Assembly: GCA_019828565.1 (NCBI GenBank)
Contig: JAHDYR010000042.1
Coordinates: 36,548-100,547 of the forward strand
Source: Carpediemonas membranifera
Lineage: Eukaryota > Fornicata
Reading direction: 5' to 3'
Length of the DNA stretch: 64,000 nt
In this document: in pieces, positions 56,613 through 64,000 of the stretch
Layout: every line of letters starts with the position of its first letter
How positions within the stretch are numbered: position 1 is the stretch's first letter
Position numbers and translations under genes: made by a program
The notes under the pieces: generated by a model
Told to the model about the DNA's origin: nothing
The model's database searches: none
What the model saw: only the letters and a program-made list of their open reading frames with translations

Positions 56613-59150
56613 CTATTCCTTATCGGATTCGGCTAATTGCTTCATTTGAGTCTCTTCAAGATCTGTCTCAAATGGCATCAGTTTGTCGACGTGGGTAACT
56701 CTAATGTCTCCTGTGACAATAGATTGCAGCTTCACCTTATGGTTCGGCAGTACCTCGTGAATCTTCCACGGGCCTCTGTTCGGGCAGTCGAGCTTCTTGG
56801 GGTTTTCATGTTTCCATAGGACATAGTCACCTACTTCTACCCCCTTCGTCTCGATCTGGCTCCTGGCGGATGTGCCTTCCCTTACGGAGTCTTCCAGTGT
56901 CCTTAGGACCTCCTGGAGAGATTGCTTGAACTCAACAATCCTCTTGTTGCCCCACTCTGCCCCGTCCCACTCAGTGGAAAATAGGTTGTGAGGCTGACCG
57001 AATATTAATTCATGAGGGGAGAACTGCGTAGCAGTGTGTGTCGTGCCATTAAGTATCATTTGAACGGTTGGCACCAATGTTGCCCACTCGTCTCGGCTCG
57101 CAATAGCGAGGACCATCCACCTTAAGTGGCGACCAATCTCTGCATTTCTCCTCTCCACCAGCCCATTACTCTGGGGGTGATATGGGATCGTGAAGTGCCG
57201 AAGCACCTTCAGCTCCGTGAGCATCGCGTCCAGTATGGAGTTTGCGTATTCCGGACCCCCATCAGATTGGAGTTCGAGAGGGACACCGTATCTCGTAAAG
57301 ACTCGGTCCCATAGGGCCTGTGAAACTGTGCGTGCGTCATCGCTGGCTACGGGGATAAGCTCCGTATACCTAGTGAACATGTCAACTGCTGTGACGATGT
57401 ATCGTGCCCCCAGATTATCCAAGGGCAGTGGTCCAATGGTGTCCACAGCCACGGTCTCCCATGGCTTGCCTCTAAGGCTGGATCCTGCTTCGACCTCAAT
57501 GTAGTTTCTTATTCTCGACTTGAGGCAGATCGGGCACCGCTTAACGGTTCGTCTGACATCATTCAGCATGCTAGGCCAAAAACCCATCTTCTTCAGCATC
57601 TGATACGTGGCATTTGAGCCAGTGTGGAATTGATGTGCCAACTGCAGGAAGGTGTCGCGTAGCTTACCGTCCGGGATGATCGGGACTCCTTGTACGAAGT
57701 ACGTAGAGTCCACCAGGGTGCAGCCGTCTAGGCCTTCCCAACCGATCCTATGTTCCTCAGGGAGGCTGGCCTGGGCCTCGCTGATATCCCATAGGGACGG
57801 TATCACCTCGCTCTCCTCTGCTTCTAGCAGATTTAAGGAGTGTGAGTCCCGGCAGGTGCTCTGCACCCGCGACAGCATATCTGCCATGACGTTAGCGTTA
57901 CCAGATATATGACTAATGGTGAACGTGTAGTCCGATAGGACGGTAACCCAGCGAAGGAGCTTCTTTGATAGCTCTTTCCTCTGTAGTAAATATACCAAGT
58001 TGCGGTGATCCGTATGAATCTGGATATCATCCTTCAACCTAAAGAGTTGGGCCATATCGGGCCGCGTCAGGCAGTATATGATCGCATGAAGCTCTTGTTC
58101 ATACGTGGGCCACCTGGACTGGGTGGCACTGTGGCTCTTAGAGAACAGTGAGACGAGTTCCCGGTTACCGGACTCGTCCTCCTGGACTAAAATACCCCCG
58201 AGTCCTTCGTTAGACGCGTCCGTCTCAAGGATCCATTTCTTAGAAAGGTCGGGGAAACTCAGGATCAAGTCGGATGATAGCCGTTCCTTGAAAGCTTCGA
58301 AAGCTTCATCCTGCTCTTGGGTCCAGGTGATCAGCTGTTGATCTTTTGACGCTTTAAGCATGTCATTAAGCGGCTTTAGGAGGCGCGACGCGTCCGATAC
58401 GAACTGCGCGACATAGTTAAATGATCCTAGAGTGCGCTGAAGCTGCTTCGGAGTTTCCGGTCTGGGGATGGCTCTTACGGCATCTACCCTCTCGGGGGAA
58501 AGTTGCTTCCCTTTTTCTGAGATAATATATCCCACGGCCTCGATGTGATCTGTACCAATTACACATTTTGGGCCCTTCAGACGTAGTCTATACTCCTTGC
58601 AGATGTCAAAGACTTTCTCGAGGATCTCTAAGAACTCCTCTTCTGTCTTGGCGTAGACCATAAGGTCATCAATGTAAATGTCAACTCCTTTGTGGAGGAC
58701 CGGGGCGAACGCCTTTTGCATTGCCTTTTGGAACCTAGAGGGTGCATTGCAGAGCCCAAATGGGCACCGGCGGAACTCCATGTAATGGTCCGGTGTGACA
58801 AAAGCTGTCTTCGGAATGTCCGTCTCCTCCATGCTCATTTGATAATAGCCCTGCCGTAGGTCAAGAGCCGCAAAAATCTTGCATCCAGCTGCCCTATCGA
58901 CGAACTGACGGAGGTTTGGTAGTGGGAATTTGTCCTTCACTGTATTGGCATTGAGGGCCTTGTAGTCGACACATAGTCTGATCTTATCTGATCCCTTGTG
59001 TCCCTTACGGACAACTACAATGGGTGAGCTGAACGGTCCCGATGAGGGTTGGATTATCCCGTCCGCCACTAGGTTCTCGAGCTCATCATTCACGAGCTCA
59101 TTTGTTGTCTCAGCGAGGCTTCTAGGCCGCAGCTGGACGAGCTCCCTCAC
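56613..59150 (-). CDS. Element C Pol: RT, RNase H, integrase
   Basis: 845 codons. RT: GIIQPSSGPFSSPIVVVRKG, RLCVDYKALNANTVKDKFPL, FAALDLRQGYYQMSM, FRRCPFGLCNAPSRFQKAM and catalytic VDIYIDDLMVYA. RNase H: LETDASNEGLGGILVQ, ELHAIIYCLTRPD, TDHRNLVYL, ADMLSRV. Integrase: HQFHTGSNATYQMLKK with CPICLKSR (HHCC finger), VDTIGPLPL, SDGGPEYANS and HPQSNGLVERRNAEIGRH (the D, D, E triad). The upstream link to protease needs one frameshift near 59155 (LDKMSIELI to VRELVQLRP). Among the four pols in the window this is the least damaged. Confidence 0.9.
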   Translation of the reverse strand: MRELVQLRPRSLAETTNELVNDELENLVADGIIQPSSGPFSSPIVVVRKGHKGSDKIRLCVDYKALNANTVKDKFPLPNLRQFVDRAAGCKIFAALDLRQGYYQMSMEETDIPKTAFVTPDHYMEFRRCPFGLCNAPSRFQKAMQKAFAPVLHKGVDIYIDDLMVYAKTEEEFLEILEKVFDICKEYRLRLKGPKCVIGTDHIEAVGYIISEKGKQLSPERVDAVRAIPRPETPKQLQRTLGSFNYVAQFVSDASRLLKPLNDMLKASKDQQLITWTQEQDEAFEAFKERLSSDLILSFPDLSKKWILETDASNEGLGGILVQEDESGNRELVSLFSKSHSATQSRWPTYEQELHAIIYCLTRPDMAQLFRLKDDIQIHTDHRNLVYLLQRKELSKKLLRWVTVLSDYTFTISHISGNANVMADMLSRVQSTCRDSHSLNLLEAEESEVIPSLWDISEAQASLPEEHRIGWEGLDGCTLVDSTYFVQGVPIIPDGKLRDTFLQLAHQFHTGSNATYQMLKKMGFWPSMLNDVRRTVKRCPICLKSRIRNYIEVEAGSSLRGKPWETVAVDTIGPLPLDNLGARYIVTAVDMFTRYTELIPVASDDARTVSQALWDRVFTRYGVPLELQSDGGPEYANSILDAMLTELKVLRHFTIPYHPQSNGLVERRNAEIGRHLRWMVLAIASRDEWATLVPTVQMILNGTTHTATQFSPHELIFGQPHNLFSTEWDGAEWGNKRIVEFKQSLQEVLRTLEDSVREGTSARSQIETKGVEVGDYVLWKHENPKKLDCPNRGPWKIHEVLPNHKVKLQSIVTGDIRVTHVDKLMPFETDLEETQMKQLAESDKE

Positions 59151-59277
59151 GATCTATGAGCTCTATAGACATTTTGTCCAGGCGAGACCCTTCACTAGGC
59201 AGGGTTTCGTCAAAGACCTCTTCGGCCTCAAGAATCTTAGATATGATTTGGTCCCGAATTTTTAGATTCGGGGACCG

Positions 59278-59724
59278 TTACACCAAGACTTCCTGGGTGT
59301 CACACACGTTGGCTTCTGAATCCAAGTATCGGTGTGCAAAGGGGAGCCACTCATCTTCGTTCGGGTCCGACATAATCTTCCCCAAGTTGAAGTTTAGGGT
59401 CTCGTCCCCAATCAGCCCTAAGGCTCTGAGGACGTCGCATCCAAGGAGTACCTTGAAAGCTTCCCCAGGCAGCACGTAGTACCGCCACTTGACCCTAATG
59501 GGCGCAGCCCCAATATTAGGAAGAATTATCTCCATTTCAGCCACTTGGTCTGTTGTGACAGTGCTGTTATCGCCCAGGGTTACCATGATGCGTTCCCCTA
59601 TTGACACGCTGACTGCCTCTTTTGGCAGTTTACGCAACGCCGCCTTGCTCATAAAGCTTCTAGAGGCTCCGGTGTCAACAATGAACCGATATTGATTTTC
59701 CTTTAATACGGCGGACGTAGTCAT
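59278..59724 (-). CDS. Element C protease
   Basis: 148 codons with a retropepsin active site, FIVDTGASRSFM, at about residues 14-25, and a later hydrophobic ILxxLG-like segment (FKVLLGCDVLRALGLIGDE). Its ATG overlaps the Gag stop (ATGA at 59721-59724), a coupling typical of reinitiation or +1/-1 expression. A hairpin GGTCCCGAAT/ATTCGGGGACC follows the stop. Confidence 0.8.
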   Translation of the reverse strand: MTTSAVLKENQYRFIVDTGASRSFMSKAALRKLPKEAVSVSIGERIMVTLGDNSTVTTDQVAEMEIILPNIGAAPIRVKWRYYVLPGEAFKVLLGCDVLRALGLIGDETLNFNLGKIMSDPNEDEWLPFAHRYLDSEANVCDTQEVLV

Positions 59725-60137
59725 AGGGCCTTCAGCGATAGCTGCGAGGTTAGCCCTCGGCCTTCCTCTCCTCCAGCCGATGCTTTTGGATGCTGGGGGC
59801 AGCGGAAGGACTTGTGCCCGTACTTCTCGCAGATGGGGCAGAAGGGGATCCCGAGCCTATTCTTGATGGGATCTGGGCCCTTAGGACCCTGGGGAGGCTG
59901 TTGAGCCGGCCCCTTGTGGGGGTGACTGGGCTGACCGCCCTGGCGCTGCCAGTTCTTTCTCTTGCCCGTATGGGCTTGAGGGCGGTCTGTAGGCTGGACA
60001 TGGCCCAGGGGGGTGAACCCCCGCTTATCGAGGCGCTTGGCTGCCTTCACGGCACACTTTGTGGTGAGGCGCAGTTTAAGGTTTTGGTTTTTGACCATTT
60101 TCACCACTGCGGTTTCCAGGAGTAAATCAGTTCTCAT
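59721..60137 (-). CDS. Element C Gag, C-terminal part
   Basis: 138 codons: basic helices (KLRLTTKCAVKAAKRLDKRG), a His/Gln/Pro/Gly-rich linker, and a CCHC zinc knuckle CPICEKYGHKSFRC near residue 100. The N-terminal capsid region is missing because element D starts just upstream, so this is a truncated copy. Confidence 0.7.
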   Translation of the reverse strand: MRTDLLLETAVVKMVKNQNLKLRLTTKCAVKAAKRLDKRGFTPLGHVQPTDRPQAHTGKRKNWQRQGGQPSHPHKGPAQQPPQGPKGPDPIKNRLGIPFCPICEKYGHKSFRCPQHPKASAGGEEGRGLTSQLSLKAL

Positions 60138-60145
60138 CCATTAAT

Positions 60146-60178
60146 TGGAAAGTTCCCTTCAAGGCCAAACCAAGCACA
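60146..60178 (+). repeat. 5' LTR of element D (putative; possibly only 33 bp or truncated)
   Basis: TGGAAAGTTCCC...AAGCACA lies between the broken Gag of element C and the palindrome GTATCGATAC. The CACA end followed by the palindrome matches the other elements. The left boundary is a guess from the TG rule, and a second LTR is needed to confirm. Confidence 0.35.
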
Positions 60179-60191
60179 GTATCGATACTAC

Positions 60192-61060
60192 ATGCAGTCT
60201 TTTGGCATCACCATCCCGTATTTGCGATCGCTTACGCGTTCTGCCTTCTTCACCTTCCAGGACGACGTCGATCACTACCAAGTTCAAGCGAGAGCCCTCA
60301 ATCTCCAACTACCTCCCCTTGCAACCTTCCTTAGCCCATCTGTCACGCGCCTCGTGCGCCTCCGCGTCCCTATCGACGATATCCCCGACGGCGACCTCTT
60401 CGACACTATCGCGACCGAGTTCTTCAAGTTTCATACACAAGTTGAAGCTTACCAGTCTATCCAGCGCCTCCGCCTGCGCTCCCTCGAGCCGCCGGCCCTC
60501 TTAGCCCACATAGACACTTACCATAAGACCCTCGCGCTATGTGATGATAACACTCGCCCCATCGATCAACAGACGCGGAAGCTCTTCACTGCCTCGCTCC
60601 CCTCGGCCCTCAAGACTCGCCTCAAGATCGTTAGCCCCGAGACCTTCGCTGAGGCCTGTGAGGCGGCCATCACAGAGCTCGATGACATAGTCTCCATCCG
60701 CGCGCAGAGCGAATCTTTCCGCGACGAGCCCCGCCTCGACATGCCGCCCCGGCGCCCTCCGCCCATCAAGGCCAAGGCTGAGCCGACCGCCCCTACCGTC
60801 GATCGCCGGCCGAAGTCGGAGCTCATCTGCCACGGTTGTGGCCTCACAGGTCATGTACGGCCCGAGTGCCCTCACCGGGATCACCCCGGCTTCTTCGCGC
60901 ATGGCATCCGTCGCCAAGCGCTCAACCTCACTGCTAAGTTGGCCGCCCACACCAACAACAGCAGCCCTCATGTGAGCCTCCATTTCTCTGACCACGTCCC
61001 TCGCACCGCCTTGCTTGATACCGGTGCCAGCCTTAACTTCATCCCTCCAGCGCTTGCCGA
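60192..61060 (+). CDS. Element D Gag-protease
   Basis: From ATG 60192 (MQSFGITIPYLRSLTRSAFF) about 210 residues of helical Gag, including FKFHTQVEAYQSIQRLRLRS and DELDDIVSIRAQSE-like helices, a Pro-rich linker, one CCHC zinc knuckle (CHGCGLTGHVRPEC) and the protease active site ALLDTGASLNFI. The frame slips around 61050 and the protease body continues as LPREMHLRLFEAHVPLE in the pol frame (SAGELIIGVPTIRAVGLLPD is the ILG-like element). Confidence 0.82.
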
Positions 61061-63993
61061 GGGAGATGCACCTGCGTCTCTTCGAGGCCCACGTCCCGCT
61101 CGAGACGGCCAACGGCACTATTACCGCGGAGTATACGACCCGTCCCGTGACTATCACACTGCAGCTCGAGCGCCCAGTGGAGGTCACGGCGGAGTTCTTC
61201 GTCCTCCCTTCCGCCGGAGAGCTAATCATCGGCGTGCCCACGATACGCGCCGTGGGTTTGTTGCCCGACCTGCTCGCCCCGCGCGCCGAGGCAGAGTTCG
61301 TTGAGGCCACCCCGGTGCCCCTGCCTGACGATCGTGCACCAGCCGAGATCGCTCATCCGCTGATCCAGGACTACCCGGACCTGTTCGCTTCTGAACTGCC
61401 TGGTGTCATCGGTGTTGAGCCTTTCCACATTGACCTATCCGACACCGACGTCGCCCCGTTTCCACCGCGCCGTATGTCGCCCGCCCTAGCTGAGGCCGTC
61501 AAGGCAGAGGTAGATGGGCTCCTCGCCAGAGGCATTATCCAACCCTCGACCTCGCCTTTCGCCTCCCCCGCCTTCACAGTGCCGAAGCGCGGGGGCAAGC
61601 GTCGCATGGTAATTGACTACCGGCGCCTGAACGAGAAAACGGTCCCCCTGCAGTACCCGCTAAGCAACCCGGCTGAGCTGCATCGTAGGCTCGCCGGCCA
61701 TAACTACTACACGACGATTGACCTGGTCAGCGGATATCACCAGGTTCCGGTGGACCCGGCCTCCCGTCCTCTCACGGCATTCGCGACGCCCGCTGGCCTG
61801 TTTGAGTTCTGCCGTCTCCCTTTCGGTCTACGTTGTGCCCCTGCCTTTTTCCAACGTATGATGATGTCTGTGCTCAACGGACTCGTCGGTCGCATCTGTG
61901 AGGTATACCTAGACGACGTGATCATCCATGGGGACACCCAGGAAGAGCTGGATCGCAACACGCGCGCCGTATTCGACCGCCTCCAGCAACACCAGTTCCG
62001 TCTGGGTTGTGACAAGTGCCAGTTCGCGAAGACCGAGGTAGAGTACGTGGGACACCTCATCTCGAAGAAAGGCATCCGCACATCACCGGAGCGCGTCGCT
62101 GCTATCGTCGCGATGAAGCCCCCTTCGTCGGTCGCGGCGGTGCGCTCATTCACGGGTATGACTAACTACCTGCGGGAATTTATTCCGAACTACGCATCGG
62201 TCCTGGCGCCCATCGTCGACCTCACCAAGGCAAAAGTGCCGTTCGTCTGGGGCAAAGCCCAACAGCAGGCCTTCGAGGAAGTGAAGCGCCTCATCATGCG
62301 CCGACCGATCCTCGCGTACCCCGACTACTCCCGGACGCTCATCGTGCGTACCGACGCCTCCACCGCCGGTTGCGGCGGTGTTCTCCTACAGGAGAAGGAC
62401 GGTGAGGAACAAGTCATCGCCTACACCTCCCACCGTTTCACTGAGGCCGAGCAACGCTGGAGCACCATCGAGCAGGAGCTCTTTGGCGTGTTCCATGCCA
62501 TCATCAGCTTCGAGCATTTCATCCTAGGGCACCCCTTCGTTGTCGAGACGGACCATCGGAATTTGACCTATCTTGAGTCCACCACTACGCCTAAGCTCGT
62601 CCGCTGGCGCCTTCGCCTCTCCGAATACGACTTCACGGTCCGTCACATCGCCGGAGTCAACAACGAGGTGGCCGATTGCCTTTCCAGATGCCTGACGATT
62701 CGCTCACAGCGCGTGGCATCCCCGGTGGACATTACCAACCAGGTACGGCAGCTTTTTGGCAAGTGCCACAACGCCCGTGTTGGACACATGGGCACCCGCA
62801 TCACGACGGATCGGATCGCCGCCCAGCTACCTTCGTTTGCCCGCAAGGCGATCGAGAAACACGTCAAGCCCCCTAGTCCGTACATGCCCGGTGTGCCAGC
62901 TCACGCGACAGCGCGCCAAGGTCAGTGTAGACCTCCCTCGCCAGCCCACAATGGCACCGTACCCCATGCACACCTGGGCCGTGGACTTTATTGGCCCGTT
63001 CCCGGAAGAACACGGTTTCCGTCACATCCCTAGCCGCCGTTGACTGCTTCTCCCGGTTCGTGGAGCTAGTTCCCACGCCCGATTGCACCGCGCAGTCAGC
63101 GGTCACGGCCATCATGCAACTGGTGGGCCGCTACGGATGCCCGGCACACATTCGCTCTGATCAGGGCCCCCACTTTACCGCCCACCTGTTTTGCTCAGCT
63201 CTCGCGCATCCTGAACATTCAGCACGACTTTACGCTCCCGTACCATCACCAGTATAACGGCATCATCGAGCGCCGCAACAAGGAAGTGAACCGCCACCTC
63301 CGCGCCGCCATGAACGAGCTGACCGATGATTTAGCCGACTGGGTTGCCTGTCTCCCGCTTGTACAGCGCACTCTGAACTGCACGCCGTGTGCAGCCACCG
63401 GCAACATACCCCCGGCCAACATCATGTTCGGTAACCTCACCGACACGGACCGAGTACTGCTACACAACCCGGTGGAGGGGTGGGCGACGTCGCATTGTAC
63501 TACGACAACCTGCTTGAGGCACAGAGACAGCTTGTCAAGGCCGTGCCAGTTCCTAAGCCACGTCCGGTCACCCAGACCACTTTCACTGTCGGCCAAGCTG
63601 TTGTGGTCACCAGGCCCGACAATGCCCGTGGCCCCTCTCGTCTGAGCCCCATCTATATGGGCCCCTTACACCGTAGCCTCCCTCGACGGCACACTCGCCA
63701 CCCTCACGACTCTTCGAACTCGTGCCGAAGAGACGTATGATCTCCCGCCGCCTCGTTCCCTTCCTCGGCGACTACACCCCGACGACCTCACCGCCTTCGC
63801 TGCCGCCGGTGAGCAAGAATACACCGTCGAAGACATCATCGACCACCGCTCTGGTCGTACCAAGACCCGTTTCCGTTTCCGTGTCCGCTGGGCCGGCTAC
63901 GGTCCCGATGACGACACCTGGCTTCCCTATGCCGAGGTCCGTGACCTCGAAGCCCTCGACCGGTACTTGTCGAAGACCGGCATTCAGCTGTAA
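61050..63993 (+). pseudogene. Element D RT, RNase H, integrase, chromodomain (multiply frameshifted)
   Basis: To about 62870 one frame is intact: GIIQPSTSPFASPAFTVPKR, MVIDYRRLNEKTV, TIDLVSGYHQVPV, RLPFGLRCAPAFFQRMM, catalytic VYLDDVIIHG, and RNase H (TDASTAGCGGVLLQ, ELFGVFHAIISFEHF, TDHRNLTYLE, VADCLSR). The integrase finger (HNARVGHMGTRI, CPVCQLTRQRAKV) and the core (WAVDFIGPFP, RSDQGPHFTA, IIERRNKEVNRH) are spread over three frames. The end is a chromodomain, EYTVEDIIDHRSGRTKTRF with WAGYGPDDDTWLPYAEV. Confidence 0.82.
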
Positions 63994-64000
63994 TAGAGGG

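Larger units (their letters stand above)
56336..60145 (-). mobile_element. Ty3/gypsy element C, 5'-truncated
   Basis: Minus-strand element with 3' LTR at 56336-56386 and an AAAGAGAGGGTAG polypurine tract before it. It has a chromodomain after an in-frame TAG, then integrase, RNase H, RT, protease and the end of Gag reading toward the right. Gag is cut at about 60145, where plus-strand element D begins, so D probably inserted into C. The 5' LTR of C is not in the window. Confidence 0.85.
60146..64000 (+). mobile_element. Ty3/gypsy element D, 3' end outside the window
   Basis: Plus-strand element: putative 5' LTR end AGCACA at 60178, palindrome GTATCGATAC (60179-60188), Gag ATG 60192, protease, RT, RNase H, integrase and a chromodomain ending with TAA at 63991-63993, followed by AGAGGG, probably the polypurine tract. 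The 3' LTR lies beyond the window. Pol has four or more frameshifts. Confidence 0.88.

Overview
The window is nuclear DNA of a eukaryotic microbe. It carries genes for spliceosomal, decapping, mRNA-export, ribosomal and GPI-transamidase proteins, and nine short spliceosomal-type introns can be placed because splicing restores conserved protein sequence. A complete CFAP20 gene implies a cilium or flagellum. Genes are compact, GC-rich and mostly intronless. Most introns are only about 26-39 nt and have GTTTGT-like donors. A free-living flagellate, possibly metamonad-like, fits this layout, but the species cannot be named from the sequence alone.

Region 1 (1-5.0 kb) starts with a strongly diverged 3' half of a large-subunit rRNA gene on the plus strand. 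It abuts a 3'-truncated Ty3/gypsy retroelement on the minus strand, followed by about 1.1 kb with little coding signal.

Region 2 (5.0-31.5 kb) is a dense island of single-copy genes. In order these are: a NADAR-domain protein, a very large TmcB-like membrane protein, RPAC2 (Pol I/III subunit), CWC27-type cyclophilin, DCP1, GLE1, an MFS sugar-type transporter, a PDK1-like AGC kinase with a PH domain, GAA1 (GPI transamidase), a divergent CDK-like kinase, an IWS1/SPN1-like TFIIS-N protein, ribosomal protein uL1 (its start codon apparently split by an intron), CFAP20, HMG-CoA synthase, an SRF-type MADS-box factor, two membrane proteins of unknown function and a P-loop kinase. RNA synthesis, processing and export functions are clustered here, but the orientations are mixed and no operon-like logic is visible.

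Region 3 (32-64 kb) is rich in retroelements and repeats. A WD40/coiled-coil/protein-kinase gene, already degraded, is cut at its catalytic loop by a 5.9-kb Ty3 element (A, 122-bp identical LTRs, GGGC target duplication). A second host gene of about 438 codons is cut by a 4.5-kb element (B, 53-bp identical LTRs, CGCTG duplication). Further right are an OTU-like protease gene with a partial copy of its own tail, two minisatellites, foldback elements, a HECT-like fragment, and two abutting Ty3 chromodomain elements (C on minus, D on plus, running off the window).

The most unusual signal is shared by four separate Ty3 elements (and a possible LTR remnant at 4.8 kb). The base directly after the 5' LTR's terminal CA begins a perfect 8-10 bp palindrome of the form GT...AC, where a tRNA primer-binding site would normally lie. 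Element A also carries an antisense, apparently intron-containing gene between pol and its 3' LTR.
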